A stretch of 63,977 bases of DNA from Heliobacteriaceae bacterium (GTDB taxonomy: Bacteria > Bacillota > Desulfitobacteriia > Heliobacteriales > Heliobacteriaceae), in contig JAQWAU010000007.1 of assembly GCA_028707535.1 (NCBI GenBank), positions 1 to 63,977 of the forward strand, read 5' to 3'. This document shows positions 18,333-28,748 of this stretch, piece after piece. A model generated the notes under the pieces. The model did not search any database. It worked only from the letters and a program-made list of their open reading frames with translations, and was not told the origin of the DNA. A program made the translations under genes and the position numbers. Position 1 is the first letter of the stretch. Each line of letters opens with the position of its first letter.

Positions 18333-18378
18333 ACCGACCAGTCGGTTTCGTGTCCAATTATACCATAGGAATCGCCGG
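18333..18378 (-). promoter_or_regulatory. Promoter and palindromic operator of the RND pump
   Basis: A TATAAT -10 box lies at 18357-18362 on the minus strand with a weak TAGACG about 16 bases upstream. Just downstream, at the likely transcript start, ACCGAC (18333-18338) and GTCGGT (18341-18346) form an inverted repeat of the kind TetR-family repressors bind. No regulator gene is next to it. Confidence 0.6.
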
Positions 18379-18443
18379 CGTCTATCCCCATTTAGAAACC
18401 CGGTTTGCGGTTTTTTTACCCTGGAGGGTTACATACTAAATTT

Positions 18444-19571
18444 ATGAAAAAAGCCTTTGTTTCACCATTGCAAATCTGGACCCTGTTCGTCGGGACCGGT
18501 ATCGGCGCAAATCTAATTTTTTCCCCGGGGGTAACATTTACCCAGCAGGATGCCTGGCTTGGCCCCTTGTTCGCCGGAACGGCGGGCCTGGTATATGTGC
18601 CCTTGTTAACCGGCCTGCGGTATGCTTATCCCGGCCAATCACTCGTTATCGCCGGCCGTACCGCCTGTGGTAAAATAACCGGCACCTTGTTGGCGTTTTT
18701 TTGGGTTTGGTTTCCCTTGCATCTTTATGTCTTGGCCCTGATGAACATATCCTACCTGTTAAGTCACCTGGTCTACCCCAACACCCCCCCTGTTGTCTTC
18801 AACCTTTTAGCTGCGATTGTTACCGGTTATGCCGCTTGGCTGGGACCGGAAGTGATCGCCCGCTTCACCGTTCTAATCTTACCATGGCTTTTGGCCGGGC
18901 TTGCCGGCCTAACCGTCCTTACCTTACCCACCATCGATTACCTGTACTTCTTACCGGTAGGCCAAACCTCTTTCGGTGACTTTGCCCGCCAAGGTCTCGG
19001 TTTGTTTGCTTTCCCTTTTTCGGAGAGCGTATTACTGGTTGCCTTTCTCGCTCATGTCCCGCTGAAAACAAACCTGAACCGGACCTTATTAAGTTCCTTC
19101 ATTACGGTTAGTTTAGTTCTCTCCTTGGTTACCACGCTCATGATCGGTACCCTTGGTCCCGGAATTATTGCCGATAAAATCTCCCCGCTTTTCAGTGTCG
19201 TCCGCTATGCCGGATTGGGGCATTATCTTGACCGGTTGGATGCCGCCTTTATGCCGGTTTGGCTGGGATTTGTGATCATAAAAATGGCTCTGTGCCTGTA
19301 CATTTTCAGCCGCCATTTAAGTGAATGGGCAGGCTTTACCGGTCACCGGCTGATCGTGCCCCCGGCCGCCTTGCTGGGGCTGGGCTTTTCCCTGGTTTTT
19401 TTAAAAAACCTGGTCGAAGGATTCGTAATTATCGACAAGGTGTATTTCCTTTATTTGGTTCCTTGGGCTTTAGGCTACCCAATCCTGCTTTTGCTGCTGG
19501 CGAAATACCGCCGGCGCCAAAAGGCCGGGGGAAAGCAGGCGGCTTTAAAGCCGGCTCAAAAACGTGTCTAA
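18444..19571 (+). CDS. gerKB: Spore germinant receptor B subunit (GerKB/GerAB family permease), first copy
   Basis: The protein has about 375 residues and about ten transmembrane helices, typical of the GerAB/GerKB family of amino-acid-permease-like germinant receptor subunits in the spore inner membrane. The start at 18444 (M-K-K-A-F-V-S-P-L-Q-I-W) aligns with the paralogue at 22.8 kb. The frame is open to a TTG at 18405. A GGAGGG lies 15 bases before the ATG, rather far. The gene points toward gerKC and overlaps a small convergent ORF by 27 bp. Which of the two B subunits pairs with the single A and C subunits is not known. Confidence 0.88.
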   Translation: MKKAFVSPLQIWTLFVGTGIGANLIFSPGVTFTQQDAWLGPLFAGTAGLVYVPLLTGLRYAYPGQSLVIAGRTACGKITGTLLAFFWVWFPLHLYVLALMNISYLLSHLVYPNTPPVVFNLLAAIVTGYAAWLGPEVIARFTVLILPWLLAGLAGLTVLTLPTIDYLYFLPVGQTSFGDFARQGLGLFAFPFSESVLLVAFLAHVPLKTNLNRTLLSSFITVSLVLSLVTTLMIGTLGPGIIADKISPLFSVVRYAGLGHYLDRLDAAFMPVWLGFVIIKMALCLYIFSRHLSEWAGFTGHRLIVPPAALLGLGFSLVFLKNLVEGFVIIDKVYFLYLVPWALGYPILLLLLAKYRRRQKAGGKQAALKPAQKRV

Positions 19572-19784
19572 AGCATCGCCAAACGGCAATATGACGTTAA
19601 TAATCCATTCATTCGGATTGAACAAAGGCGCCTGATCATTGATTCCGCAAGCCAAATAATAGGCCCCCAGCAACAGCAAAACTAAATAGGTCACGATTAC
19701 CTTGCCCGCTTGGCGTGATAAGGACCGCCACTGTAAAACCAGCATCACCCCGGCAATGGCCAGGGCAGTCGCTATGCCGCTCAT
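19545..19784 (-). CDS. Small two-helix membrane protein of the gerK locus
   Basis: The 79-residue ORF has two hydrophobic helices (about 5-20 and 28-48) and no recognised domain. Its ATG overlaps the stop of gerKC by four bases (ATGA), which supports translation as the last gene of the gerKA-gerKC transcript. Germinant receptor loci in some species carry a small D subunit with two helices, and this protein has the right size and topology. I therefore suspect, but cannot show, a GerD-subunit-like role. Confidence 0.65.
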   Translation of the reverse strand: MSGIATALAIAGVMLVLQWRSLSRQAGKVIVTYLVLLLLGAYYLACGINDQAPLFNPNEWIINVILPFGDALDTFLSRL

Positions 19785-21010
19785 CGTTTACCTGCCGGGG
19801 CATTTTTCGTCTTTTCCGCGGCAAACCCGCTGCTTACGGTACCAGTGGTAGTAATATGCACCTTAACATCCACCTCCAGGGCTACCTGGGCCAGTTTTTG
19901 GGGCCAATCGGCCTGGTACTGTTGCCACGTTCCTGGATAGAAAGCCTTAAGTTGGCGGCACAACCCTAAAACATCCGCCCCGATTTTTTGGGATTTTTCC
20001 CAAGCGGCCAGCACATGTTGGCGGGCTGTCACGGCCGCCATTTCCTCCATTTGTTCCAGGCTTTCCGGATTCAATTCCCGGGAACAATCATCTTCAAGCA
20101 GGCTGGCTTTGGCCTGAATGGTGATCCGGAAGACCGGCGCCGGGGTTAAAGTAACCACCTTGGGCCGACTCTTGATTTCGAACAGTTCCAAAGTAATGCT
20201 CCGTTCGGGTTCTTCCGGGCAAGAAAAAACTAACGGGATCCGGGACCGTTGTTTGGGCTGAACCAAAAGGTAGCCCCTGGTTTCCGCCACACTCAAGACC
20301 CCGTGCAACCGCTCATCTTGGATCACGGCACTGCCCAGCACCTCCGGCACCACACCGGTCTCCAGCTTTTGGGCCGCCTCCCCAGTCGTCTTGATTACCG
20401 GTTCGGGAGTGCCGGCACCGAGGAGCGGAAATACCGTCACCGTGCGGGGGGTATAAATATTCGTTAAAAACTCCCCCATTCTCAGGGGCACCGTTCCCCC
20501 CCAGTCTTCAAAGTTGTCAATCATCCGGCGGGTTTCCGTCGCTATACTGGTTTCCGCTTCCGGACTGATCGTCAGGTAATCCCGGGCCATCCCTTTAGCA
20601 ATTACCATATAAGCACTTTTTCGCACCTCCCGGTTGCGAACCAGAAAATCGATTACCTCCAGCATACCGCCGGCAGCCAACTCTTCCCCGATTACGTATA
20701 ACCGGGCCTGGTGCCAGGAAATAAAAGCAGCACTCCGGGACCGCATATTCCGGGCGGCATCCATCACCGTTTTGCCATGGGCGGTTACCACCCAAAACGG
20801 CGTTTTTTTCTCGCCTTCCGGCCCAAACCGGGAAGGGGCGATAAAGATCTGGTTGGTAAGGGTGAATTCACCGGCCGCGTCCCGGTCGATGCCGACGGCA
20901 ACGACAAAACCCAGGTCTTCCAACTCCCGTTTGCCCGTACAACCGGCCAAAAGCAAGGCTACACAGACCACAACCACACCCAGCTTGAAACTGCGTTTAA
21001 TCTTTCCCAT
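19781..21010 (-). CDS. gerKC: Spore germinant receptor C subunit, lipoprotein (GerKC/GerAC family)
   Basis: The 409-residue protein begins with a lipoprotein signal peptide ending in a lipobox (L-L-A-G-C, Cys about 24), then G-K-R-E-L-E-D-L-G-F-V-V-A-V-G-I-D, the signature opening of GerAC-type subunits. The length fits the family. It is anchored on the outer face of the spore inner membrane as part of the receptor. It lies 6 bp downstream of gerKA and overlaps the small membrane ORF, forming one minus-strand unit. Confidence 0.94.
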   Translation of the reverse strand: MGKIKRSFKLGVVVVCVALLLAGCTGKRELEDLGFVVAVGIDRDAAGEFTLTNQIFIAPSRFGPEGEKKTPFWVVTAHGKTVMDAARNMRSRSAAFISWHQARLYVIGEELAAGGMLEVIDFLVRNREVRKSAYMVIAKGMARDYLTISPEAETSIATETRRMIDNFEDWGGTVPLRMGEFLTNIYTPRTVTVFPLLGAGTPEPVIKTTGEAAQKLETGVVPEVLGSAVIQDERLHGVLSVAETRGYLLVQPKQRSRIPLVFSCPEEPERSITLELFEIKSRPKVVTLTPAPVFRITIQAKASLLEDDCSRELNPESLEQMEEMAAVTARQHVLAAWEKSQKIGADVLGLCRQLKAFYPGTWQQYQADWPQKLAQVALEVDVKVHITTTGTVSSGFAAEKTKNAPAGKR

Positions 21011-21016
21011 TATGCT

Positions 21017-22636
21017 TTACCTCCGGGCCAGGGCCGGCTTTTTCCGGGCCGCCAATAATCGACTCATCGGAGTCATGGCCGTCACCACCAGGTCGTGATC
21101 ACGAGGGTCCGGTTGTTTACTTCCCTGGTCACCCGGCAGAAACCATTTGTACCGCCGGCGCTGGATCTGTTTCCCCAACCGCCTTTTATTACCGGTTCCG
21201 AGGTAGTCTTCCCGCCCGCCGATTGCCCAGACCGGGAAGCGCAGCACCTGGGACTTCCAGGCGGTTAATTCTAACGGTGAAAGCGGGCTAAAGTACGGCA
21301 CCCCGAAAGACCGCAACCCCAACAAATGCAGCAATAAGACCAGAACCCCGCTAAACACCCCCAGAATGCCGGCCGTGCCCCCCAGCAATAATAGGGGAAA
21401 CCGCAGCATCCGCAGCACCTGGGCCTGGTTAAAGGCAGGCAATCCAAAAGAGGCCATCCCGGTGAGCGCGACCACAATAACCATCCCCTGGGAAACAATT
21501 CCGGCCCGAACCGCCCCTTCCCCGATCACCAGGGCTCCGACGATACTAACCGCCTGGCCCACCTGCCGGGGCAACCGGATCCCGGCCTCCCGTAAAAGCT
21601 CAAACGTGGCCTCCATTAAAAACGCTTCCACCATGGCCGGAAAAGGAATCCCGGCCCTGGCGGTAGCAATGGAAAAAAGCAGTTGAGTGGGAATCATCTC
21701 CGAATTAAAAGTAGTCAAGGCCACATATAGGGATGGCAACAACAAAGCGATTGGTATGGCCAGATAGCGCAAAAGACGCACAAAGGTACCATAGTAGTAG
21801 CGTTCATATTCATCTTCCGGGGAATGAAAAAACTGCACAAAGGTCACCGGCGCCAGCAATACCATCGGCGTCCCGTCAACAATAACGGCAAAGGCGCCAC
21901 TGGCGATCGCGGTGGTAACCCGGTCGGGACGCTCGGTATGGAGGATTTGCGGAAAAATGGATAAGGGATGGTCTTCGATGAACTCTTCGATCGTCCCGGC
22001 CGCTTTAATATCGTCAACATCGATTTGCACCAGCCGGTGCTTAACTTCGGCTAGTACCGCCGGGTCAATGATTCCTTCGCCATAGATTAAGGCCACCCGG
22101 GTCGCGGAGAGCCGGCCTAACTGAAACAATTCCACCTTCAAATTGGTCGACCGCATCCGTTGCCGGACCAAAGCCAGGTTTTTTTCGATATCTTCTACAA
22201 ACCCGTTATGGGGTCCCCGGACTACCTGTTCAGCCACCGGTTCATCCGGGCTCCGCACAAATGGAGCCGGCAAAGGGAAACAATAAGCTTCCCGGCTCCC
22301 TTCAACGAATAAGACAACCCAGCCGCTAAGCAGTTTAGCCTTTACTTGGGACCACCGGTTGATTTTCTTGATCTTCCCCACCGGCAGACAGCCCGGTAAT
22401 AAACGGGATATATCTTCCTGAATCTCTTGCAGTAAGGCAATTATTTCGGCCAAGCGCTCCTGGTCCGTTAATCCGGGAAAACAGGCTAAAACCACCGGCA
22501 CCCCGGTTTGTTCAATATTCAAGGTTAAGCGCCTTAATTGGAAGTCATCACTGCGGATAAAAATTCCTTGGAGCCGGTTGACATTCACCGCCAACCTGGC
22601 ATCGATCAGTTGAACTTGCGGCGTCGCTTGCGGCAA
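21017..22636 (-). CDS. gerKA: Spore germinant receptor A subunit (GerKA/GerAA family)
   Basis: The 539-residue protein has a hydrophilic N-terminal domain (about 1-280) followed by five or so membrane helices and a short basic cytoplasmic tail. The motifs around E-D-H-P-L-S-I-F-P-Q and V-D-G-T-P-M-V-L-L-A-P-V are those of GerAA/GerKA/SpoVAF proteins. It is the ligand-sensing/channel subunit of the germinant receptor. A 97-bp intergenic region separates it from the divergent second gerKB; I found no convincing sigma-G box there. Confidence 0.94.
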   Translation of the reverse strand: MPQATPQVQLIDARLAVNVNRLQGIFIRSDDFQLRRLTLNIEQTGVPVVLACFPGLTDQERLAEIIALLQEIQEDISRLLPGCLPVGKIKKINRWSQVKAKLLSGWVVLFVEGSREAYCFPLPAPFVRSPDEPVAEQVVRGPHNGFVEDIEKNLALVRQRMRSTNLKVELFQLGRLSATRVALIYGEGIIDPAVLAEVKHRLVQIDVDDIKAAGTIEEFIEDHPLSIFPQILHTERPDRVTTAIASGAFAVIVDGTPMVLLAPVTFVQFFHSPEDEYERYYYGTFVRLLRYLAIPIALLLPSLYVALTTFNSEMIPTQLLFSIATARAGIPFPAMVEAFLMEATFELLREAGIRLPRQVGQAVSIVGALVIGEGAVRAGIVSQGMVIVVALTGMASFGLPAFNQAQVLRMLRFPLLLLGGTAGILGVFSGVLVLLLHLLGLRSFGVPYFSPLSPLELTAWKSQVLRFPVWAIGGREDYLGTGNKRRLGKQIQRRRYKWFLPGDQGSKQPDPRDHDLVVTAMTPMSRLLAARKKPALARR

Positions 22637-22766
22637 ATTTCCGTCACCCTATCTTCAACGTTCCCTTGTAATCCCGGTTGTAATATTATTATTTCATGCC
22701 GGCTTGGTTCTTACCCCATAATCACCTTGCAGGATGATTCCTCCGGTGATGCCACATACTAACCAC

Positions 22767-23849
22767 ATGAAACGGGAACTGATTTCACCGCTGGAAGTAT
22801 GGGCCGTGTTTACCAGCTTTTACATCGGAACACGGTTGTTTATTTCACCTTCGATCGAAATAACCGGCACGGATGCCTGGCTTAGTGACCTGGTCACCAT
22901 CCTGCCGGCACTCCTGTTCGTTCCCTTGTTGGTTTTGGTCCACCGCTATTACCCGCACCAATCCCTGATCATTAGTGCCCGCACGGCTTTCGGCCGGTTT
23001 TTCGGTACTTTATTTTCTTTTTTTTGGGTTTGGCTTCCTTTGTATCTCGGAGCCATGGTCTTACGTTTTGTGGCTGACTTTTTAATTGCCATGATTTATC
23101 CGATGGTTTCCCCGGGGACCCTGAACATATTAGCTATTTCCGTCGCTACTTATGCCGCTTGGCTGGGCCCGGAAGTAATTGCCCGGTTCGCCCTGCTGTT
23201 GCTTCCCTGGTTAATTTTGGGTTTGGCTGGGATGATTTTCCTTGCCCTCCCCCTGCTGGATGTTTGTCATTTGCTCCCATTATTTCAGGCATCTGCTGGT
23301 GATTTCTTACGACAAATGCTTAACCTGGGGACCTATCCCTTTGCGGAAGCCATCCTGTTGATCACCCTGCTCACCTATACTCCCCAACAAGCTGACCCAA
23401 AAAAACCGGTGATTTGGGCGGTAGTTACTTGCCTCATCATTTTTGCGTTGCGCGATTTTGTCACCATCGGTATTTTTGGCAGCGGTCTGAGCGCAAAGGT
23501 TCTTTTCCCCTTTTTCGCCGTTGTCCGTGCGGAACAGCTCGGCGTATACCTGGATCGTTTGGACGTTTCTTTTGTGCTCGTCTGGCTCTGCTTCAGTCTG
23601 ATCAAATTAACCATCTGTCTGTTCCTTGCCGCCCGGCACCTGGCCGAATGGGCCGGTTTCCCGGACTACCGCACTATCCTACCCCCGGTGACATTGTTTG
23701 TTTTGGGCTTCTCCCTGCTTATCTGGCGCAACTTTCTCGGATTATCTGATTTTTTAGATAAGATCTATCCGATATTTCTCTTACCGTGGGCAATCGGTTA
23801 TCCGGTTTTACTGATCATTAGGGCCAAACAAAAACAGCCCTCCGGCTAA
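22767..23849 (+). CDS. gerKB: Spore germinant receptor B subunit (GerKB/GerAB family permease), second copy
   Basis: This is a paralogue of the gene at 18.4 kb: M-K-R-E-L-I-S-P-L-E-V-W at the start, the shared A-T-Y-A-A-W-L-G-P-E-V-I-A-R-F segment and the same ten-helix pattern over about 360 residues. The frame opens at 22734, but the ATG at 22767 matches the paralogue and both are preceded by the same ACATACTAA string. It is divergent from gerKA. The two B genes therefore flank the A-C pair, one diverging from it and one converging on it. Confidence 0.88.
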   Translation: MKRELISPLEVWAVFTSFYIGTRLFISPSIEITGTDAWLSDLVTILPALLFVPLLVLVHRYYPHQSLIISARTAFGRFFGTLFSFFWVWLPLYLGAMVLRFVADFLIAMIYPMVSPGTLNILAISVATYAAWLGPEVIARFALLLLPWLILGLAGMIFLALPLLDVCHLLPLFQASAGDFLRQMLNLGTYPFAEAILLITLLTYTPQQADPKKPVIWAVVTCLIIFALRDFVTIGIFGSGLSAKVLFPFFAVVRAEQLGVYLDRLDVSFVLVWLCFSLIKLTICLFLAARHLAEWAGFPDYRTILPPVTLFVLGFSLLIWRNFLGLSDFLDKIYPIFLLPWAIGYPVLLIIRAKQKQPSG

Positions 23850-23957
23850 ATTCCCCCGGTCTGGAACAGTGACCGGGGGTTTTGGGCTTTCTCCCCCACC
23901 TTTCCTGCGGTATAATTACGGGGAAACTGTGTTGCCTTACGGCCAAGGAGGACTATA

Positions 23958-25334
23958 ATGAAACGCCTGTTACCCGGTATCCCTTTGTTTGCCGCTTTAA
24001 TCATCGTGATTCTGGCCATTGTCAATTTAGCGACCCCAAAACGGTTCCCGATTTATTCTTCCGACGGCAAAATCGTCCAATCCGCCAATGCCCAGTATTC
24101 GGAAGTTAAAATCCTCCCCCCGATAACAGGCGATACCCCCTTGCCTAATGGCTACCAAATGGTGGATCTGCAGGAGATCTGCCGGCAAGCCTTGACCACC
24201 CAGAAACCGGCAACCGTTGACCCGGGGGATTCCGGCCAAACCGATGAAATCTGCTGGTCCAGTGTTATCCTAAGCAATAAAAAAGACCGGATTGCCTTTT
24301 ACAGCAATCACAGTCTATATATGGTCAATCTGCGCAACCGCCAGGCAATCCAACTCTACACTTTACCAACGGCTGACCAGGCGTTTTTTGAGGCAATCAC
24401 CTGGGGGCCGGAAGACCTTTATCTTACTTTCGGCCAAGTGGAAGAGCAAAAAACCGAAGCAGAAACCAGCCGGCAATACGCTTATGGCTTGATCCAACTT
24501 GGCACCGGGGAAGCTAAAATCATCTACCGTTCTCCCCGCATAGTCGGCAAGCCGGTCTGGTCCCCTGACGGCAAATACCTGGCCCTGGAAAACCCGGTGG
24601 TACTCTACGAGGTCAAACCGGGTAATTTGACCCGGGTCGCACCTGGAACCAATACCTGCCAGCCCCGGTGGTCCCCGGATAGCCGGCACGTGATCTTCAT
24701 TCAATACACCTCAGCAGACCGGGGAGAAACCTACCGGTACACCTTGAATACCAGAGAAGTCCTCCAGATCACCAATTTAGGCAAAGCCGCCGCCCCGGTC
24801 GATTGGCTGAAATCACCGGCGGCAATCATTTTTGAAACGGAAGCAAACTATACCGGTGTGGAGTCAGGACGGCACCATATCGGCGAAACCAAACCCCACC
24901 CGGAAAGCAGTATTAGTTGGCTAAGCCCATTTGACCGCGGGGAATCCAACCGCTATCTCACCATTTCTCCCAATGAAAGGTATGTCGTGTTGCGCAAGTC
25001 CGAACTACCCCGCAATACGCCAACCAGCCAAACCCCTGTAGCTAATCCCTTGGTTCCCGTCGAAATAATGGCGGTTAACCGGGAACTTGGTCTATTTTCG
25101 TGGCATTGTGTCAAGATGCACACCTTTCCCACAACTCCCCAGCTAAGCTATACTTGGGCCAAAAACGGCGACTTCCTTTACCTGACCGCTGCAGACCAGA
25201 AATGGGAATTATATGTATTTGACTTTGGCCAGTTAAGCAAACAAAAGGTATGGGAAACCACCACCCCGGTCCGCCTGGTCGGTGTGGACGGCTACAATCA
25301 AGTCTATTACTGTCCAGGCTATACTTTAAACTGA
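23958..25334 (+). CDS. Membrane-anchored beta-propeller (PD40/TolB-like repeat) protein
   Basis: The 458-residue protein follows a textbook AAGGAGG site. A signal anchor lies at about 5-25. The rest is extracytoplasmic, with PD40 repeats recognisable as V-W-S-P-D-G-K-Y and R-W-S-P-D-S-R-H. It is probably a beta-propeller for protein or polymer binding; no enzyme motif was seen. The 3' end overlaps the convergent chemoreceptor gene by 16 bp, so the two cannot share a conventional terminator between them. Confidence 0.8.
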   Translation: MKRLLPGIPLFAALIIVILAIVNLATPKRFPIYSSDGKIVQSANAQYSEVKILPPITGDTPLPNGYQMVDLQEICRQALTTQKPATVDPGDSGQTDEICWSSVILSNKKDRIAFYSNHSLYMVNLRNRQAIQLYTLPTADQAFFEAITWGPEDLYLTFGQVEEQKTEAETSRQYAYGLIQLGTGEAKIIYRSPRIVGKPVWSPDGKYLALENPVVLYEVKPGNLTRVAPGTNTCQPRWSPDSRHVIFIQYTSADRGETYRYTLNTREVLQITNLGKAAAPVDWLKSPAAIIFETEANYTGVESGRHHIGETKPHPESSISWLSPFDRGESNRYLTISPNERYVVLRKSELPRNTPTSQTPVANPLVPVEIMAVNRELGLFSWHCVKMHTFPTTPQLSYTWAKNGDFLYLTAADQKWELYVFDFGQLSKQKVWETTTPVRLVGVDGYNQVYYCPGYTLN

Positions 25335-27043
25335 TTAACCGCATTTAACAGTTCATCCGCCATGCCCGCCAGACTCTGACTGGAAGCGGCAATCTGTTCA
25401 ATTGAAGCACTCTGTTCCTCGGTCGCCGCCGATACGGTTTGGGTTTGTTCGGCGGTATCCTTGCTAATCACATCAATATCCTGCACCGAACCGACAATCT
25501 GTTGACTGCCTTTGGCCATTTGCTGAATCGCCGCGGATATTTGGTGCATCTGGCTGGCTGCTTGCTCCACTTGTTGGACAATCACCTGAAATGATTCCCC
25601 GGCCGTGTTGACAACTTCGGTGCCTACCTTGACCTCCCGGGTACCGTCGTTCATCGCCAAGACGGCTTTTTCTGTTTCCGCTTGAATCTCCCCAATCAAA
25701 GCGGCAATTTGCTGGGCCGCCTCTTGGGATTGCTCCGCCAGTTTACGCACTTCGTCGGCGACCACCGCAAAGCCGCGCCCTTGTTCTCCGGCCCGGGCGG
25801 CCTCAATCGCGGCATTCAACGCCAGCAAATTGGTTTGGCCGGCGATGCCGGAAATCGTGTCGACAATCTGCCCAATTTCCTTTGACCGTTCCCCAAGTTG
25901 GGTCACCACCCCGGCGGAGTGGGTCACTGTTGTTTCAATGTGGCTCATCTGGTCAATCGCCGCTCCTACGGCCTTCCGGCCCCCATGGGCAGTATTGCTG
26001 GTATCTTCAGAGGTTTTAACGACTTGCTCGGTACTAGCCGCAATCTGTTGAATCGTCGCCGACATTTGTTCCACCACTGCCGAGGTATCGTTCACCACAT
26101 TCAGCTGTTTGTCCGCCCCAAGCGCTACGGAGGAAATCGCCTCAGCCACCTGGGTAGCCGCCTGGGCCGATTGTTCCGCCGCGGTCGATACCTGTTGCGA
26201 CGACTCTTTGAGCCGGCCGGAAGCCATTTGGATGTTTTGGATCATTTCGGTGAAATTTGCCTGCATCTGGTTCAAAGCCCGGGCCAGATCCCCTAATTCG
26301 TCATTGGACTTAACCACAATTGGCTCCTGCAGGTCACCTTGGGCAAACTTATTGGCCCCAGCCACCATTTCCAGAATCGGATTGCGGATTAACCTGGTGA
26401 AAAACAGGCTTAAGGTGATACTGACAATCACTCCGATCACGGTCATCACTACAGAAACAGTAATCACCTTGTTGGCGTCAGTCTGAGTTGCGTCAAGTGA
26501 GCTGTCTACGATGACAGTGTTATCCTTAATCAGGCCATCCACGATACCGGTAAGCTGTTCCGTCAGGGGAATCAGGCTAAACGCAATGGCTGTAACCTCA
26601 TCTTTTAACTCCTGGGCCCGGACCGCATTACCCATGGCCAGTTCCCGGTGTTGGGCCCGCACCACCGGGGACAAATCCTTGATCAGCCCATCCCGGTATT
26701 TACTGGTCACGCTAATTAAGTTCTGAACATTCTGTTTTTTATCCGTCTCAATTTCCGTCAACAACTTTTTTTCCAGTTCAAGCGTATTGTTCATGGCGGT
26801 TTCTACTTGTTTGAAGAATTTTTCATCACCATAGGCGATAAAACCCCTGATGGCGGCCACTGCCGTCAAGAACTCGGTCCTTATGTTCTCTTCCAGGGTT
26901 TGCCCGTCATTAGCGTCATTAATGGCTATCGTGTGATCTTTCATGGTGCTCAAAGAGAAAAACGAATTACCACCGAGAATAACAACCAGTAAAAGCATGA
27001 GGAAAAATCCCAAACTGATTTTTCTTCCCACCGTCATTTTCAT
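25319..27043 (-). CDS. Methyl-accepting chemotaxis protein, second paralogue
   Basis: The 574-residue chemoreceptor has the same length and layout as the one at 1.7-3.4 kb: TM1 at about 9-31, a four-helix-type extracytoplasmic sensor with the shared A-A-I-R-G-F segment, TM2 at about 193-215, HAMP, and a signalling hairpin with the conserved tip. The start M-K-M-T-V-G-R-K has a GGAAGTGA site. The two sensors are recognisably homologous, so they are products of a duplication with possibly related ligands. No CheW or CheA gene is nearby. Confidence 0.94.
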   Translation of the reverse strand: MKMTVGRKISLGFFLMLLLVVILGGNSFFSLSTMKDHTIAINDANDGQTLEENIRTEFLTAVAAIRGFIAYGDEKFFKQVETAMNNTLELEKKLLTEIETDKKQNVQNLISVTSKYRDGLIKDLSPVVRAQHRELAMGNAVRAQELKDEVTAIAFSLIPLTEQLTGIVDGLIKDNTVIVDSSLDATQTDANKVITVSVVMTVIGVIVSITLSLFFTRLIRNPILEMVAGANKFAQGDLQEPIVVKSNDELGDLARALNQMQANFTEMIQNIQMASGRLKESSQQVSTAAEQSAQAATQVAEAISSVALGADKQLNVVNDTSAVVEQMSATIQQIAASTEQVVKTSEDTSNTAHGGRKAVGAAIDQMSHIETTVTHSAGVVTQLGERSKEIGQIVDTISGIAGQTNLLALNAAIEAARAGEQGRGFAVVADEVRKLAEQSQEAAQQIAALIGEIQAETEKAVLAMNDGTREVKVGTEVVNTAGESFQVIVQQVEQAASQMHQISAAIQQMAKGSQQIVGSVQDIDVISKDTAEQTQTVSAATEEQSASIEQIAASSQSLAGMADELLNAVNQFKV

Positions 27044-27235
27044 ACGATCACTTCCTTATCCTCTTTTTAGCCGGGAGCCTTTTCCCGACCGAAGCACCAC
27101 CAAAAAGCCGGATCACCTCCAAAAAAATCGCCAATAAAACAACTAGTAAAAATACCGGCTGATCTTGATTCGACATGGAAAAACTAACATCCTGCCAAAG
27201 TTTTCCGCAATCGCGGTATTTTTTCCCGCCATAAC

Positions 27236-28711
27236 CTAGGGTGATTCGTCCGGCCGGATTGCCGGTACCGGCAAACTGCGGACATCAACGAAAGAAAAAC
27301 CTTGTTCCCGTAAACCTTCAACCAAAGAAATCAGGTGCCGAACATCCAGGTAAGGATGGAAGAATCCGCCAACGGTGCAATCCCGGACCACGGCAATCTC
27401 CGCCGCCGCCTGCAACATACCGGCAACCGGCTGTTCCTGGGTAACGGCCACATATCCGAGATTCTCCGGCACTACCCAATACCCGTACTGGTCTTTTTTC
27501 AGCATGTAAGGTATTTTTTGCGTTTGACGGGACCGGTCGGACATCTGCGGGCAGCCGGCCAACAACCCGATATTTTGCCGCAGTTGCCGGTAGGTTTTGC
27601 CCGCCATCGCGTAATGGGGTACCGTTACACCTTGCAGCGGCAAACCTAAGGCCTGCAAATCGATGATTGCCTGATTGAGCCGTTCCCAGGCCCAATCAGG
27701 ATTCTCCCCGAATTCCAGGGGGCATTCCCGCTGTTCATCCCAGAATTCAAAGCCCTGACCGGATTCCGCTTCACCGGCCTGGTGGCTGTAACCGTGAACC
27801 ATAATGGAACCGCCACTGGCAACCATATACTTCAAGGCTTCTACCAATTCCGGTCTTTCCCGCAGGTGTACCCGGATTCCTTTGGCCGGATTAGCATAAA
27901 CAGGAAATACCGTGACCATGAACGGCGCATTCCGGCTTTTCAGCTCATCGGCAATCCGCCGCAGTTTTTCGGGGGAACGTAATGGATGGACATCTTCAAT
28001 CCGGATTGTCGCCAATTTTTGGTTGCTTGGCGGGTAATTCAGCACATTATACAATTGGTCGGCAATCAACAGATAAGCCTTACTGTGAAAGTCCGCCAAG
28101 GCCAGATACCAGAAATTATCCTGGTGAATACCACCTGGCCACCGGCCGGCAGGGGTTACCACCCAAGCCCAAACTTCTGCATCCGGTGACCACTGTTTCA
28201 CCAGGTTCGGCCGCAACCGGTCCGGACAAACCAGTCGCTTTCCCTGATATTCAAGCACCACCTGCTGAGGACCCGGCAAAGTAGTAACCAACGAAAGGCC
28301 ACCGGCTGCCCGCCACTGGTCAATATTGCGACCCAACCACATCACCCGGCCCGGCCATTCCTCCAGGTCGTTTAACAACACACGGGGCACCTTTTCCTGG
28401 AAGGTGCCGACATAAAAAAAAGCCTCGAAGTTGTCGAGCTGGCCCTGCTGATAATCTTTACTGGCACACAACGTCACTTCAACGTCAAAGTGTCCTAACA
28501 GGTTTTGCATCATGATGCCATTGTCTTTGGCTTGCTGGGCCGAAACCCCTTGAAATACCGGGGCCGATGCGTATACTACCAATACCTTTTTCACCCCGGT
28601 GGCCGCAATTGGTCCGTCTTTGCTCTCTGCACCCATTTCAATCCCGCAAAAACCAATCGCAACCAGCATCATAATCACCAAGCCGAAAAGCCAAGATTTC
28701 CTTTTAAGCAA
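27236..28711 (-). CDS. Secreted DUF2334 / polysaccharide-deacetylase-like protein
   Basis: The protein has about 491 residues, starting at a TTG behind GAGGTGA. A signal peptide is followed by an N-terminal domain (about 40-240) resembling a class I glutamine-amidotransferase-like or flavodoxin-like fold region (V-L-V-V-Y-A-S). A DUF2334 domain follows with R-I-E-D-V-H-P, M-V-H-G-Y-S-H-Q and G-G-F-F-H-P-Y, the metal-site motifs of deacetylase-fold proteins. It probably acts on an extracellular polysaccharide. Function is inferred from the fold only. Confidence 0.8.
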   Translation of the reverse strand: MLKRKSWLFGLVIMMLVAIGFCGIEMGAESKDGPIAATGVKKVLVVYASAPVFQGVSAQQAKDNGIMMQNLLGHFDVEVTLCASKDYQQGQLDNFEAFFYVGTFQEKVPRVLLNDLEEWPGRVMWLGRNIDQWRAAGGLSLVTTLPGPQQVVLEYQGKRLVCPDRLRPNLVKQWSPDAEVWAWVVTPAGRWPGGIHQDNFWYLALADFHSKAYLLIADQLYNVLNYPPSNQKLATIRIEDVHPLRSPEKLRRIADELKSRNAPFMVTVFPVYANPAKGIRVHLRERPELVEALKYMVASGGSIMVHGYSHQAGEAESGQGFEFWDEQRECPLEFGENPDWAWERLNQAIIDLQALGLPLQGVTVPHYAMAGKTYRQLRQNIGLLAGCPQMSDRSRQTQKIPYMLKKDQYGYWVVPENLGYVAVTQEQPVAGMLQAAAEIAVVRDCTVGGFFHPYLDVRHLISLVEGLREQGFSFVDVRSLPVPAIRPDESP

Positions 28712-28748
28712 ATTGAATGGTCACCTCATCATCTTGACAGGAAGGGCA

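Noticed and set aside
22637-22766. Sigma-G promoter between gerKA and gerKB
   Set aside because: Fragments such as GCATGA are present, but no pair with correct spacing could be defended.
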